From: an uncultured Phascolarctobacterium sp.
GTDB lineage: Bacteria > Bacillota > Negativicutes > Acidaminococcales > Acidaminococcaceae
Direction of reading: 5' to 3'
Assembly (NCBI GenBank): GCA_958448515.1
Contig: CAUDEF010000002.1
Coordinates: 95,422 to 159,421, forward strand
DNA length: 64,000 nt
Shown here piece by piece: positions 41,691-55,161 of this stretch (within the stretch, counting starts at the first letter, position 1; the number at the start of each line of letters is the position of its first letter). The notes beneath the pieces are model-generated. The model ran no database searches. It was not told the origin of the DNA and worked only from the letters and a program-made list of their open reading frames with translations. Made by a program: the position numbers and the translations under genes.

Positions 41691-42998
41691 TTATTTAACC
41701 TTAATTACCTCGCCCGTTTCCGGCACCTTTAAAAATACATCATTGATATGCAGCTTGCCGTCAACTATTTTAAACATCTCTGTTGTAATATTGCCTATTT
41801 TAGTTTCAATAACAACATTATCAAACTCCAGAACTTTATTTTGATTACTGAAACTGCCGCTGATACTTTCAAAAGGAATCAGCCTGTAAGTTCCGGAATC
41901 AGTTTTAAACTTACCATAAGTATGCACCGTTTTCGGGTCTCCGTCAGAATGCATATTCAGCTCCAGATCTACCTTACAGCTTATTTTTGTACTTTTGGCA
42001 GCCGCTGCAGTCAGTAAATCATATCCTTTCATTTTGATATTGTAATGTCTGTTATCTATATTATAATCTCCTTCTCCGTCAATACTTCCTCCAAATACAC
42101 TGCCGGTTACATTTTTAAAATAAACCATACCTTTTTCATAATGTACATTGCCTTCTACATTGGAAAAATGCAGCGGCTTAACATCAAGCTCAGCAAACTT
42201 CAAAGCTCCGTCAGCATAAATATGATTAAGATTTCCGCTTACCTGAACAAATACATCAGCTTTATTATCTATATTTCCCAGTCCCATATAACGCGGAATA
42301 ATATTATACATACTTAAATTACAGTTAAGCTCAGGAACTTCTTTCTTTAAATCTACCCTGCCATTTAACTGCATTATTTCACCAACCAGCGTACCGCCAA
42401 ACTTTTCTGTAGATAAACTGATATTAATATATTCATTGGCTTTGCTTGTTATGACTGCATCCACATCATTTAAAATAAAACTTCTGTTTTTGTGATAAGC
42501 AGCAATAATGCAGTTATTAAGCTTTATTTCTGCGGTAGGAACCTTGCCCTGCAAATTAAGATTCTTATTTCCTGTCAAAGGCAAGCTCTCCCCTTTTGCA
42601 CCCTGTTTAACTGATAAAACATCCAGATGCATATTATCATCAAAATCAAGAAAAAAAGACGCGTTGCTCAGCTCTATATATTCTATGGTATCAAGATCCA
42701 TACTTTTGGTAATTATATCCAGAGGGTTAACCTTAAACTTACCATCATTTACCTGTAAAACCGGCAATCCGTTTTTATCAAGCCAGACAAGATTAGTAAA
42801 GTTTACATTACCCCAGATATCAGCTTTAATACTGTCTGCTGAAACTGTTCCCAGCAAAACTTTTTGCTTTGCCATCTCTCTGGCAAAAATTTCATTGGCT
42901 CTGTCACTGGCAATTTTGCATAAGGCAAAATAAACACTTCCTGTAACAGCTACCAGTATACAAATTAATATAATCAGCTTGCGTTGCACTTTTATCAT
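41691..42998 (-). CDS. AsmA/TamB-like membrane-anchored protein
   Basis: This 435-residue protein has one N-terminal membrane helix (LIILICILVAVTGSVYFAL), then a long region of repeated beta-strands. It contains phrases such as VSGNLNHIYADGAL, VEGNVHYEKGMVYFKNVTGSVFGGSIDGEG and FESISGSFSNQNKVLEFDNVVI, the style of AsmA/DUF748 proteins. Such proteins form grooves thought to carry lipids between the two membranes, in keeping with a diderm envelope. I cannot name a specific partner. It is monocistronic. Confidence 0.75.
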   Translation of the reverse strand: MIKVQRKLIILICILVAVTGSVYFALCKIASDRANEIFAREMAKQKVLLGTVSADSIKADIWGNVNFTNLVWLDKNGLPVLQVNDGKFKVNPLDIITKSMDLDTIEYIELSNASFFLDFDDNMHLDVLSVKQGAKGESLPLTGNKNLNLQGKVPTAEIKLNNCIIAAYHKNRSFILNDVDAVITSKANEYINISLSTEKFGGTLVGEIMQLNGRVDLKKEVPELNCNLSMYNIIPRYMGLGNIDNKADVFVQVSGNLNHIYADGALKFAELDVKPLHFSNVEGNVHYEKGMVYFKNVTGSVFGGSIDGEGDYNIDNRHYNIKMKGYDLLTAAAAKSTKISCKVDLELNMHSDGDPKTVHTYGKFKTDSGTYRLIPFESISGSFSNQNKVLEFDNVVIETKIGNITTEMFKIVDGKLHINDVFLKVPETGEVIKVK

Positions 42999-43125
42999 AA
43001 ATTATAAACCTCTTAACAGTTTCTATATCAGCATTATAACATATCCATTGTGAAGAATTAATGAAGATAACAGTAGCCAGCTGAGTGTGTTATAATAAGC
43101 ATATCAAGAAACAGGAGATGATAAA

Positions 43126-43500
43126 ATGTCAGAATCTGCGTTAAAAAAAATTACAGCCGTAGATAGGGTTGTCCCCGGAGATAATATATCAAACTATGAT
43201 TTTTTGCTTACAGACGACGAAGTTGTACACCTGGAATATAAAGCTTTCAGAGATATTGCCGTATTTACCAATAAAAAAATCATTACTATGGATGTACAGG
43301 GCCTTACAGGAAAAAAGAAAACCTGGCTTATTATTCCGTATAACAAATGTACTGCCTTCTCTGTAGAAAGTGCAGGTACCTTTGACCTTGATTCTGAATG
43401 CAAAATCTGGGCATCCGGAATTGGCCTTATCGAAATCGAATTTATCAGAGGAACGGATATCAGAGAGCTTGCTTCTGTTCTGGCACAGTATATTGGCTGA
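43126..43500 (+). CDS. Bacterial PH-domain protein
   Basis: This 124-residue soluble protein fits the bacterial pleckstrin-homology fold (PF08000 type). The signature is LLTDDEVVHLEYKAFRDIAVFTNKKIITMDVQGLTGKKK followed by IPYNKCTAFSVESAGTFDLDSECKIWASG, which is the standard pattern of these small proteins. The RBS AGGAGATGATAAA precedes the ATG. The role is unknown. It is convergent with ssrA. Confidence 0.85.
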   Translation: MSESALKKITAVDRVVPGDNISNYDFLLTDDEVVHLEYKAFRDIAVFTNKKIITMDVQGLTGKKKTWLIIPYNKCTAFSVESAGTFDLDSECKIWASGIGLIEIEFIRGTDIRELASVLAQYIG

Positions 43501-43507
43501 TGTATAT

Positions 43508-43550
43508 AACAAAAAGACGGTAACTTATAAAAGTTACCGTCTTTTATTAC
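43508..43550 (+). terminator. Terminator of the PH-domain gene
   Basis: AAAGACGGTAACTT/AAGTTACCGTCTTT hairpin (about 43512-43545), followed by TATT. Confidence 0.85.
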
Positions 43551-43590
43551 TTTACGAAACTTATTTAAAAGGTTCGTAATTATTCCCCAA

Positions 43591-43938
43591 TGGTGGAGAT
43601 GAGGGGAGTCGAACCCCTGTCCGAAAATATTGCCATACAACCTTCTCCGAGCGCAGACGTCATATTAAATTTCGCTCCCTCACCGCCTGACGACTGGCTG
43701 CCTGGTCGCTATCTCGATAAAATTCCCCGCTATCTCCGAGAATTGATAAACAGGTATCCCGCAAGTTGACTGCTCATCCTCGCCTGCAGGAGGAGCTCAG
43801 AGAGCAGTTAGCAAATTAAGCTGCTAAAGCGTAATCTTCGTTAGCGTTTATATTTAAACGTCCACCGATTATCGTGCAGATGGAACCACGGCTCGCTTAT
43901 CATACAGCACCTACCCCCGTCGAAACCAGTACATCCCC
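43591..43938 (-). ncRNA. ssrA: tmRNA
   Basis: This 348-nt RNA rescues stalled ribosomes. The 5' end GGGGATG pairs with CATCTCC near the 3' end to form a 7-bp acceptor stem with the alanine-identity G3-U70 pair, and the genome encodes CCA. The T-arm GGGGTTCGACTCCCC is clear. The reading frame is GCT AAC GAA GAT TAC GCT TTA GCA GCT TAA, so the tag is (A)ANEDYALAA. smpB lies just upstream in the same direction, and a GACGGGGGTAGG segment follows the 5' end as usual. Confidence 0.97.
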
Positions 43939-43999
43939 AGTTCAACAGCTGTTGCTGCATGCTACATTATAGCATAATCAAAACAAAATAGCAAACTGA

Positions 44000-44467
44000 C
44001 TATCTGTTGCGTTCTTTTAAAGCGCGTTCCATTTCTCGTTTGGCATCTTTTTTGGCAATATCCTGTCGTTTATCATACAGTTTTTTACCTGTAGCCAAAG
44101 CAAGCTCCATTTTTACCAGTCCGTGAGTAAAATACAGTTTAAGGGGCACCAGCGCATAACCTTTTTCTTTTACCTTGCCAATTAATTTTCTGATTTCTGC
44201 CTTGTGCAGCAATAATCTTCTGCTTCGCAGAGGATCATGATTAAAAATATTACCATGATCGTAAGGACTGATATGCAGATTATAAACAAAAACCTCTGCA
44301 TTTTTTGTCACCTGAGCATAACTGTCCTTCATATTTGCTCTGCCTGCACGCAAAGATTTTACTTCTGTACCGGTTAAAGCAATGCCGGCCTCAAAGGTTT
44401 CATGAATAGTAAAATCATGACGTGCTTTTCTGTTTTCTGATATTATTTTAATCTTCTGTTCTGCCAT
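44000..44467 (-). CDS. smpB: SsrA-binding protein SmpB
   Basis: This 155-residue RNA-binding protein brings tmRNA to stalled ribosomes. It has the family sequence [37 protein letters not shown], the [13 protein letters not shown] [13 protein letters not shown], and the basic tail [17 protein letters not shown] that enters the mRNA channel. It lies 2 bp after rnr and directly before ssrA, its RNA partner. Confidence 0.98.
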   Translation of the reverse strand: MAEQKIKIISENRKARHDFTIHETFEAGIALTGTEVKSLRAGRANMKDSYAQVTKNAEVFVYNLHISPYDHGNIFNHDPLRSRRLLLHKAEIRKLIGKVKEKGYALVPLKLYFTHGLVKMELALATGKKLYDKRQDIAKKDAKREMERALKERNR

Positions 44468-44469
44468 AA

Positions 44470-46812
44470 CTATCTTTTCTTTCTGCGTTTTTTGCCTTCT
44501 TTATTTTTGCCGTGCTTACCGCTGCGTCTGCCTTCCTGTTTATTTTTGGCACCTTTGCCGGATTTTTCCTTTTTCTTGCGTCCACTGCCTTCTATAACTG
44601 CGGTACTGCGTTTCTGACCGTAAGCAGATGAGTGACCTTTTTTACCCAGCAGCTGACTGCGAATATGCTCTCTTACACCATCATTTTCTCCGGCCATGAT
44701 AAAGTCAATGCTGACTTCTGGAATATTAACATTAAGTACCTCTATGCGAACTTTATCACCCAGGCGATACTGATTTTTAGTATGTGTGCCTACAAGAGCA
44801 TATCTGTCTTCGTAAAATTCATAATAATCATCCATCAGGCTGGAAATATGCACCAAGCCTTCAACACCATTTTCCAGCTCAACAAACATACCAAAGGCAG
44901 TTACTCCGGATATTACACCGTCAAATTCCTCACCAATATGTTCAGCCATATATTCAGCCTTTTTAAGCTCTACAGTTGCACGCTCAGCTTCTGCTGCAGC
45001 ACGTTCGCGCAGGGAAGAATGCTCGGCAATTACATCAAGGTTATCCGACAGTTTTTCACTTTCACCGTCAGTCATGCTTGGATTATGCATCCATGCACGC
45101 AAAAGCCTGTGCACAATCAAATCCGGATAACGTCTGATAGGAGAAGTAAAATGAGTGTAATACTGCGCAGCCAGACCAAAGTGACCGATATTTTCTGTCT
45201 GATATACAGCCTGCTTCATGGAACGCAGGGCAACTGTATTTACAAGTCTTTCTTCCGGTCTGCCATTCATGGCCTGAACAGCATGCTGAACTTCTAAAGG
45301 TTTAGTTTCTTCACTGACTTTAAATTTAACATTAAAGTTAGCAAGTAATTTGGCAAGCTCCTGCATTCTTTCCTGTGAAGGAATATCATGCACACGATAT
45401 ATAAACGGCCATTTTTGTGCAAACATATGATGCGCAACTGTTTCATTGGCTGCCAGCATAAATTCTTCAATAATGGACTCTGAGTTTCCGTGTATTCTGT
45501 TAACTATTTTTACAGGTTTCAGTTTTTCATCTAAAATAACCTTCTGCTCAGGCAAGTCAAAATCAATAGCACCGCGTTTTACACGTTTGCCATGCAAAAT
45601 CTCACGCAGTTCATCCATCAGTTTTACCATGGGCAAAATATCATTATATTTTTCACACAGCTGTTCATCACCGGCCAGTATTTCCCGGACAATATTATAG
45701 CTCAAACGATGTCTTACATGAATAACTGACGGAAAAATTTCATAATCCAAAATTTTTCCTTTACGGTCAATTTTCATTTCGCAGGACATAGCCAGTCTGT
45801 CTTCGCCGGCATTTAAGCTGCATATTCCGTTGGAAAGCCTTTCCGGAAGCATAGGCAGAACCCTGTCTACAAGATATACACTTGTACCGCGCTGCCTTGC
45901 TTCTTTATCCAAAACAGAATTTTCCGTAACGTAATAACTTACATCTGCAATATATACACCCAGTAAAAATTCATCTTTGCTCAGCTGCTGAACATAAACA
46001 GCGTCATCAAGATCCTTGGCATCCTCACCATCAATAGTAACCACAGCTCTGTCGCGTAAATCTCTGCGGCCTTTCAGTTCCTCTTTTCTGATAGCTTTGG
46101 GAACCTTTTTAGACGCCTCAATTACCTCCTGAGGAAATTCCAGAGGAAGGTCATTTTGCTTAATAATAGACAAAATTTCCAGACCAACGTCACCAACATT
46201 GCCTAAAATCTCAGTAACCTTTCCTTCAGCACTGCGATTTTCCCTGGGCCATTCTGTAATTTCCACAACAACCTTCTGCCCTTCCCTGGCCCCGTTAAAA
46301 TGCTTGCGCATTACATAAACATCCTTGCCTACGCGCTTATCATCGGGAACAACAAAGGCAAAGTCTCCGTTACGGCAAAAAGTTCCAACAACCTTATTAT
46401 TGGCTCTTGTGATAATACGAATAATCTCGCCTTCAGGCTTTTTGCCGTAAATATCATTATTAATTCTTGCCATAACTCTGTCATCATTCATAGCACTGTT
46501 TAATGCGCGCGGAGGAATAAAAACATCAGGTCTGTCGCCTTTATTATCGGGAATAACAAAGCCAAAGCCCTTGCTGGTCAGCTGAAATCGACCTGTTACC
46601 AAACCCATTTTCTCCGGCAGACCATAAGTTTCAAACCTTGTTTTAATAATATTTCCATTTTGCTCAAGCGCCATTAATTCCTGCCAGAATTTAGTAGGAT
46701 TAAAGCTTGTCTTTTCACTTAATTTATCAAGCAAATCTTCAGCAGTCATGGGTGCATAACCCTGTTCCTGCATAAACTCCATTATCATTTCTTTTATATT
46801 CTTATTTTTCAT
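44470..46812 (-). CDS. rnr: Ribonuclease R
   Basis: This 780-residue 3'-5' exoribonuclease degrades structured RNA. It has an N-terminal winged helix (about 1-70), cold-shock domains, the catalytic RNB domain with four Asp residues ([17 protein letters not shown]), an S1 domain (about 620-705, [28 protein letters not shown]), and a Lys/Arg-rich tail of about 60 residues. I start at ATG 46812 with RBS GAGGAATGAT; a TTG 12 nt upstream is less likely. RNase R also degrades mRNAs released by tmRNA, and it lies next to smpB-ssrA. Confidence 0.96.
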   Translation of the reverse strand: MKNKNIKEMIMEFMQEQGYAPMTAEDLLDKLSEKTSFNPTKFWQELMALEQNGNIIKTRFETYGLPEKMGLVTGRFQLTSKGFGFVIPDNKGDRPDVFIPPRALNSAMNDDRVMARINNDIYGKKPEGEIIRIITRANNKVVGTFCRNGDFAFVVPDDKRVGKDVYVMRKHFNGAREGQKVVVEITEWPRENRSAEGKVTEILGNVGDVGLEILSIIKQNDLPLEFPQEVIEASKKVPKAIRKEELKGRRDLRDRAVVTIDGEDAKDLDDAVYVQQLSKDEFLLGVYIADVSYYVTENSVLDKEARQRGTSVYLVDRVLPMLPERLSNGICSLNAGEDRLAMSCEMKIDRKGKILDYEIFPSVIHVRHRLSYNIVREILAGDEQLCEKYNDILPMVKLMDELREILHGKRVKRGAIDFDLPEQKVILDEKLKPVKIVNRIHGNSESIIEEFMLAANETVAHHMFAQKWPFIYRVHDIPSQERMQELAKLLANFNVKFKVSEETKPLEVQHAVQAMNGRPEERLVNTVALRSMKQAVYQTENIGHFGLAAQYYTHFTSPIRRYPDLIVHRLLRAWMHNPSMTDGESEKLSDNLDVIAEHSSLRERAAAEAERATVELKKAEYMAEHIGEEFDGVISGVTAFGMFVELENGVEGLVHISSLMDDYYEFYEDRYALVGTHTKNQYRLGDKVRIEVLNVNIPEVSIDFIMAGENDGVREHIRSQLLGKKGHSSAYGQKRSTAVIEGSGRKKKEKSGKGAKNKQEGRRSGKHGKNKEGKKRRKKR

Positions 46813-46813
46813 A

Positions 46814-47224
46814 TCATTCCTCAAGCATCATCCTGGAAACAGATTCAGCCAAAATGGTGCCATCTTTCTTTTTTATTAGGCCCTGCATTTCTACAAGACG
46901 CCCTTTTCTTCTTATTTCTCTGCCTATACAAATAACTTCTTCACCAATTACCAGAGGTTTTCGATAACGAATTTCAATTTTAGCTGTATAAGACGGTTTG
47001 CCTTCTTTGCAATACAGATAATTACCTGTAATTTCATCCAAAAGCACTGCAACCAGTCCGCCATGCATTCTGCCATTATAACTCTGATGCTCCTGCTGCG
47101 GAGTAAAATATGAGATACATTGCTCCTCATCAATACTAAATTTCATTTTTAAGCCATGAGGATTATCCTTACCGCAGGCAAAGCACCAGGTATATTCACT
47201 GTTATTTAATAAATCTGCATTCAT
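46814..47224 (-). CDS. PaaI-like hotdog thioesterase
   Basis: This 136-residue hotdog-fold protein is probably an acyl-CoA thioesterase. Visible are CFACGKDNPHGLKMKF at the N-terminus and the catalytic-helix region YNGRMHGGLVAVLLDEITGNYLY, with HGG and Asp/Glu typical of the PaaI/4HBT family. I start at ATG 47224; the frame continues upstream but overlaps the preceding gene. It lies between the esterase and rnr genes. The substrate is unknown. Confidence 0.85.
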   Translation of the reverse strand: MNADLLNNSEYTWCFACGKDNPHGLKMKFSIDEEQCISYFTPQQEHQSYNGRMHGGLVAVLLDEITGNYLYCKEGKPSYTAKIEIRYRKPLVIGEEVICIGREIRRKGRLVEMQGLIKKKDGTILAESVSRMMLEE

Positions 47225-47231
47225 TTCACTA

Positions 47232-47969
47232 TCACTTCTTAAAAAAATCACTTATTTCTTTATATACTTCTTCACGTTCAACATCCAAAGTCAAAATATG
47301 ACCACTGTGCTCAAACCAGATGAGCTTTTTATCTGTACTGCCTACATGGTCATAAATATACTGCGCACTTTCCGGGCACACTGTATGCTCAATTTTTGAC
47401 TGCATAACAAGACAGGGTATCTTAATATTTGGTAAAATTTCATTTTTACATAATTTAATCAAAGCAAACAGACTGGTTAAAGGCTTTACAGGCATAACAT
47501 TGTAAGCCAGGTTATACTTATCCGCAACAAAATAATTTCGCTTTCTTTTTTTGAGATATCTAATAAAATACCTCAGTAAAGGCAGCAAAGGAGCTCTTTT
47601 ATCCTGCACCTTTACAGGAGCAGCAAGAAACACAGCTTTTGCAATATTTTTTTCAGCAGCAATTTTCATGGCCAGCAGCCCTCCCATGGAAAGACCTGCC
47701 ACCATAATTTCACCGCACACCTCGGTCAGCCGTTCATAACCTTTTTCAGCCTCGGCATACCACATTTGCCAGTTAGTTTCATTAAGCTCTTCAGGAGTAG
47801 TTCCATGTCCGGGAAGCCTTACTCCCAATACAGTAAATCCTTCTTTATGTAAATAGTCACCTAATAAACGCATTTCGGCAGGAGTTCCGGTATAACCGTG
47901 AATTAACAACACACCTTTATTATTTTCACCAGAAAGAAAAAATTCTTCCGCACCTTCGATAATTTTCAC
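47232..47969 (-). CDS. Carboxylesterase / alpha-beta hydrolase
   Basis: This 245-residue hydrolase has the oxyanion region LLIHGYTGTPAEMR, the nucleophile elbow GLSMGGLLAM (G-x-S-x-G), a late Asp (CPESAQYIYDHVG region) and His in EHSGHILTLD. It is similar to the Est30-type esterases found between secG and rnr in Bacillus. GTG at 47969 is chosen because AGGAGG is 7 nt upstream. The natural substrate is not known. Confidence 0.9.
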   Translation of the reverse strand: MKIIEGAEEFFLSGENNKGVLLIHGYTGTPAEMRLLGDYLHKEGFTVLGVRLPGHGTTPEELNETNWQMWYAEAEKGYERLTEVCGEIMVAGLSMGGLLAMKIAAEKNIAKAVFLAAPVKVQDKRAPLLPLLRYFIRYLKKRKRNYFVADKYNLAYNVMPVKPLTSLFALIKLCKNEILPNIKIPCLVMQSKIEHTVCPESAQYIYDHVGSTDKKLIWFEHSGHILTLDVEREEVYKEISDFFKK

Positions 47970-48050
47970 CTTAATCCTCCTACACAAAAATACATACTAA
48001 TTATATCATATATTCTTATTTCTATGAAAGTTTACTTTTAAGGCAAAAAA

Positions 48051-48083
48051 ATAAAGCCCACACCAGAGTGTGAGCTTTATTGT
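48051..48083 (-). terminator. Terminator of hppA
   Basis: On minus ATAAAGCTCACAC/GTGTGGGCTTTAT forms a hairpin followed by a T-run (about 48051-48082). Confidence 0.82.
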
Positions 48084-48089
48084 TATTTA

Positions 48090-50111
48090 TTATTTGAACA
48101 TGTTCAGTAATACACCGCCATTTGCAGCCAGTACAGGAGCAAATACGAGAGCAACGATGGTCATCAATTTGATGAGGATGTTCATTGCAGGTCCGGAAGT
48201 ATCTTTGAACGGATCGCCTACGGTATCGCCAGTTACAGCAGCTTTGTGAGCTTCGCTGCCTTTGCCGCCATGTACACCGGATTCGATGTATTTTTTAGCG
48301 TTATCCCAAGCACCGCCAGCATTTGCCATCAAAATAGCAACCAGTACGCCGGAAGCAAGAGCACCGCCTACCATACCGCCGAGAGCTTCAGTACCAAAGA
48401 GGAAGCCCATAGCTAAAGGAGCAACGATAGCAAGGATACCAGGAAGCATCATTTCGTGAAGAGCTGCAGCAGTAGAAATATCTACGCATTTACGATAGTC
48501 AGCAGTTGCTTTACCATCGAGCAGGCCAGGAATTTCACGGAATTGACGACGAACTTCTTCAATCATTTCATAAGCAGCTTTACCAACGGATTCCATGGTC
48601 ATAGCGCCGAATACGAACGGAAGAGTTGCACCAATGAACAAACCAACGAGGGTTACAGGGTTCAGAAGATCGATAGCTTTCAGGTTAACGGTTTGTGCAT
48701 ATGCAGAGAACAGAGCAAGAGCAGTCAGTGCAGCAGAACCGATAGCAAAACCTTTACCGATAGCAGCAGTAGTGTTACCTACGGAGTCAAGTTTATCGGT
48801 AATTTCACGAACTTCATGAGGAAGTTCGGACATTTCAGCGATACCGCCAGCGTTATCAGCAATAGGACCATAAGCGTCTACAGCTACGGTCAGGCCAGTG
48901 GTAGAGAGCATACCAACAGCAGCCAGAGCGATACCAAACAGGCCCATAGCCGGGTTAGCAGTACCACCCATTACAAAGAAGGAGATGATAACACCAACGC
49001 AGATGAAGAGCATAGGCCAGAAAGTAGAATACATACCAACAGCCAAACCGGAAATAATGGTGGTAGCAGGACCGGTTTCGGATTGTTGAGCAATTTTCTT
49101 AACACTGCCATAATCAGCAGAGGTATAAATTTCAGTGATTTTACCAATCAGCATACCAACAATCAAACCAGCAGCGATTGCGTAGAAAGCATTCAGGTTG
49201 CCAAATACTTCGCTGGAGAGATATGCAGCAGCAGCAATTACGATTACACCGCCGATATAGGTACCGCTGTTAAGAGCAGCCTGCGGATTTTGAGATTTGC
49301 TGTTACGAGCAAACATAACACCGATGATGGAAGCGATGATACCGCTTACAGACAGGAGGAATACAAATTGTACGCCTTCGCCGTTAGGATATGCAACTGC
49401 ACCAAGGGTAATAGCAGAGATGATTGCACCAACATAGGATTCGAACAAGTCAGCACCCATACCAGCAACGTCACCTACGTTATCGCCTACGTTATCAGCG
49501 ATGGTAGCAGGGTTACGCGGATCATCTTCAGGAATACCAGCTTCAACTTTACCTACAAGGTCAGCACCAACGTCAGCAGCTTTGGTATAAATACCGCCGC
49601 CTACACGAGCAAAGAGTGCAATGGAGCTTGCGCCCAGACCGAAACCGGTAACAATATCAACATTCTGGTCAAATACAAAGTATGCAATGGTAACACCAGC
49701 AATACCAAGACCAACTACACCAAGACCCATAACTGCGCCGCCGGAGAAAGCAATTTTCAATGCTTCGCTCATGCCATGACGAGCAGCTTCTGCAGTACGA
49801 ACATTTGCTTTAGTAGCAACGGTCATACCGAGATAACCAGCGCAGATAGAGAATAAAGCACCACCAACAAAACATACTGCAGTAGCAACGGATAAGAACA
49901 TAGCGATAATAGCAGCAACTACTACAACGAAAATTGCGAGGTATTTATATTCTCTGCTCAAAAATGCCATAGCACCTTCGTGAATATAACCAGCAATTTC
50001 TTTCATGCGATCATTACCGGCACTTGCTTTGCCAATCGCACTGCTGAGCATCATAGCAAAACCTAATGCTATAACGCCTACGATTAAGGATACTAATAAA
50101 TAAGTACTCAA
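48090..50111 (-). CDS. hppA: Membrane-bound ion-pumping pyrophosphatase
   Basis: This 673-residue protein has about 16 membrane helices and couples pyrophosphate hydrolysis to ion export. Active-site motifs are [47 protein letters not shown] and the C-terminal [14 protein letters not shown]. The Ala in [14 protein letters not shown], where K+-independent enzymes carry Lys, suggests K+-dependence. The Glu of LFESYVG resembles Na+-pumping members. Na+ or H+ cannot be settled from this alone. It lies 70 bp after secG, separated by a terminator. Confidence 0.95.
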   Translation of the reverse strand: MSTYLLVSLIVGVIALGFAMMLSSAIGKASAGNDRMKEIAGYIHEGAMAFLSREYKYLAIFVVVVAAIIAMFLSVATAVCFVGGALFSICAGYLGMTVATKANVRTAEAARHGMSEALKIAFSGGAVMGLGVVGLGIAGVTIAYFVFDQNVDIVTGFGLGASSIALFARVGGGIYTKAADVGADLVGKVEAGIPEDDPRNPATIADNVGDNVGDVAGMGADLFESYVGAIISAITLGAVAYPNGEGVQFVFLLSVSGIIASIIGVMFARNSKSQNPQAALNSGTYIGGVIVIAAAAYLSSEVFGNLNAFYAIAAGLIVGMLIGKITEIYTSADYGSVKKIAQQSETGPATTIISGLAVGMYSTFWPMLFICVGVIISFFVMGGTANPAMGLFGIALAAVGMLSTTGLTVAVDAYGPIADNAGGIAEMSELPHEVREITDKLDSVGNTTAAIGKGFAIGSAALTALALFSAYAQTVNLKAIDLLNPVTLVGLFIGATLPFVFGAMTMESVGKAAYEMIEEVRRQFREIPGLLDGKATADYRKCVDISTAAALHEMMLPGILAIVAPLAMGFLFGTEALGGMVGGALASGVLVAILMANAGGAWDNAKKYIESGVHGGKGSEAHKAAVTGDTVGDPFKDTSGPAMNILIKLMTIVALVFAPVLAANGGVLLNMFK

Positions 50112-50152
50112 AACCTTAACCCCTTTCTTGTTTATAAAATTTTTTTAAAAAT

Positions 50153-50175
50153 TAAGAGTGCAGAGCACTCTTTTT
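50153..50175 (-). terminator. Terminator of secG
   Basis: AGAGTGC/GCACTCT hairpin (50155-50171) followed on minus by TTAATTTTT. Confidence 0.7.
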
Positions 50176-50181
50176 AACAAA

Positions 50182-50412
50182 TTAAGCATTGAGCTTTGCC
50201 AAAGCCAGAGTGATAACAGCAAAGGCACAGCCAAGTCCAATGGTAATCTTAGCCATTATGGAATCAAGATCATTGCCTTTACCGAAAAAAGCACCATCAC
50301 TGCCACCAAAGGTACCGCCTACACCGCCGCCTTTGCCGGACTGCAGCAATACCGCACCAATAAGTGCTATGCAAACGATAAATTCAAGAACCATCAGGAT
50401 AGTTTCCAGCAC
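50182..50412 (-). CDS. secG: Protein translocase subunit SecG
   Basis: This 76-residue protein has two membrane helices separated by a Gly-rich loop (LLQSGKGGGVGGTFGG), the classic SecG pattern. It assists SecYEG-mediated export. It sits between the glycolytic operon and the hppA-esterase-rnr block, a Firmicute-like order. The RBS GGAGGG is present. Confidence 0.95.
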   Translation of the reverse strand: MLETILMVLEFIVCIALIGAVLLQSGKGGGVGGTFGGSDGAFFGKGNDLDSIMAKITIGLGCAFAVITLALAKLNA

Positions 50413-50549
50413 AGAACTTCCCTCCTCAACTCACTAATACCATAGTATTTTATCATACTTTATATTAGCTTACAACGATATTTTGCAAAATATTTTACAC
50501 TTATGCCAAATTTTATTTATATATTAAAATTATCTACCTATTAAAATAT

Positions 50550-52265
50550 TTACTGCTGCAAATACCTGATACTGTCATACTCCGGTCTGATAAAATACCT
50601 ACCCTCAGCATCTATTACGCCATACTTTTCATTAGCCTTAACAATAGCCGTATCCGGATATAAAGGGCTGACTTCCTGTATGCTTTTGCTTAACAAAGCA
50701 ATAGTTTCCCCTTTTCTATTGATAATTTCGTAACGTCCGTCAAGATTTTTTGTAATGGCAGCATTTCCGTAAAACGGTGTTGTATAAGACCAGTACTTTG
50801 TATCACTTAGATACTGTCCCTTTAAATCAACATAATTCCATCTGCTTTCAGTAAGCTGTACAGGAGCAAGGCCATTACTGAAATTTTCCGCATGCAGATA
50901 TCCTTCATGCAAAACGCCTTCTCCGGCTTTATAAAAACCAAATCTGTCATCTTCTCTGAACACAGCCACTTCATTTCCGTCCCAGTCCAAATCACTCAGA
51001 TCATCATATCTTGCAGGAATATAAAAACTTCCGTCCAGATTTAAAATACCTGCTTTATCATCAATGATGGTAATAACTCTGTTATCTACAATATGCGAGT
51101 TAAAATCATTAGTAGTATGGATAAGTTCATTTCCCATGGCATCAGTATAACCAAGTTTAATATTGGTATCATAAAGTCCCTTACCCACTCCGGGAATAGT
51201 AGGAATGCCTGCCAGCATTGTAAATGCAGACTGCAAAAAGCCTCCCAGGGAAATATTATGCCTGGTGCGTGTAATGGCAATCAGTCCGTCCGGACGCTTA
51301 AAATATGTAGCAGCCTTAATTGCAAACAGCTCCTGTCCCTGATGGTCAATAAATTTAAAACTGCCGTCATCTTTAAAAACAGCACTGCCTTCACGGTAGC
51401 CAAATATATACTTTCCTTCAGGTGCATCAAATAATTTTTCGCCGTCCATATTGATAAAATAACGCTCTTCGCCCTGCTTAACGAATGCTGCGCCTTCTCT
51501 GAAGTTCCATGCCTCAGTAAACTGCGGCTCAATTACCATTTCTCCCTGTTCATTAATATATCCGAACAGGTCATCTTTTTTAACAGCAGCAAGTCCCTCA
51601 TGGAAAGGTTTTGCTTCACTAAAGTCTGCAGCAGTAATCTGGCTGCCCTGCTCATTATAATAGGCATACGCATTTTCACTGCCGATAATATATCCTCCAT
51701 TACCGTTATCTGCTGCCTTAAAATAATTGCACGGCCATAATGTATGACCATCTCGTGCCAGAATGCCGTGACGTTTATTCTTTTTTACATAAAATTTATT
51801 GTTCTGCAGATAAATTTTATCGTACTCTACAGGAACAGTTACAGAGCCATCGCTTTCAGTGATGCCTCGCTTACCGCCCTTTTCTACCAAAATCAATCCC
51901 TCCTGGAAAGGCTTGATTTCATCATACTCTACCGGAAGAATAATATTGCCATAAAAATCTGCCAGTCCGTCCTTACCGTCTTTTTTAAGAAAAATACTTT
52001 TTTCATTAAACTTAACAATTTTATCATACTCGGCAGGCAATATAACTTGCCCATTTCTGTCCAGCAGACAATATTTGTCATCTTTTTCTGCTGCAAAAAA
52101 TTCTTTAGGTGCCAAAACATTTTCTCTGGCCTGCTCCCAGGAAATATTATGCTCATATCTTGTAACTATTTTATCAAACATGGGATGAGCTGCCTGAGCT
52201 GAAACAGCAAAGCATCCTGCAAGTATGCCAAAAGCAACGGCTATTGCACTCTTATTTAATTTCAT
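50550..52265 (-). CDS. Exported WG-repeat protein
   Basis: This 571-residue protein has a signal peptide (KSAIAVAFGILAGCFAVSAQA) and then many ~20-25-residue WG-type beta repeats, such as LLDRNGQVILPAEYDKI, LADFYGNIILPVEYDEI, GYINEQGEMVIEPQFTEA and GVIDAEGRYFIRPEYDSI. Such proteins form beta-propeller or solenoid surfaces for binding, but have no known common function. It is downstream of the eno terminator, in the same direction, and has no gene partner that suggests a role. Confidence 0.85.
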   Translation of the reverse strand: MKLNKSAIAVAFGILAGCFAVSAQAAHPMFDKIVTRYEHNISWEQARENVLAPKEFFAAEKDDKYCLLDRNGQVILPAEYDKIVKFNEKSIFLKKDGKDGLADFYGNIILPVEYDEIKPFQEGLILVEKGGKRGITESDGSVTVPVEYDKIYLQNNKFYVKKNKRHGILARDGHTLWPCNYFKAADNGNGGYIIGSENAYAYYNEQGSQITAADFSEAKPFHEGLAAVKKDDLFGYINEQGEMVIEPQFTEAWNFREGAAFVKQGEERYFINMDGEKLFDAPEGKYIFGYREGSAVFKDDGSFKFIDHQGQELFAIKAATYFKRPDGLIAITRTRHNISLGGFLQSAFTMLAGIPTIPGVGKGLYDTNIKLGYTDAMGNELIHTTNDFNSHIVDNRVITIIDDKAGILNLDGSFYIPARYDDLSDLDWDGNEVAVFREDDRFGFYKAGEGVLHEGYLHAENFSNGLAPVQLTESRWNYVDLKGQYLSDTKYWSYTTPFYGNAAITKNLDGRYEIINRKGETIALLSKSIQEVSPLYPDTAIVKANEKYGVIDAEGRYFIRPEYDSIRYLQQ

Positions 52266-52283
52266 GCCAACACCCCCAGATAA

Positions 52284-52314
52284 AAATAAGGCGAGAGCAC
52301 AGCCCTCGCCTTTG
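52284..52314 (-). terminator. Terminator of the glycolytic operon (after eno)
   Basis: GGCGAGGGC/GCTCTCGCC forms a hairpin (52290-52310), followed on minus by TTATTTTTAT. Confidence 0.85.
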
Positions 52315-52322
52315 ATTATACA

Positions 52323-55149
<2,827 letters not shown>

Positions 55150-55161
55150 CTTCAGCCTCAC

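Noticed and set aside
48456..49856. 466-codon open frame on plus, antisense to hppA
   Set aside because: It is rich in Ser, Thr and Asn with no recognisable domain, and lies wholly within a highly conserved gene on the other strand. It is a by-product of codon bias in hppA.
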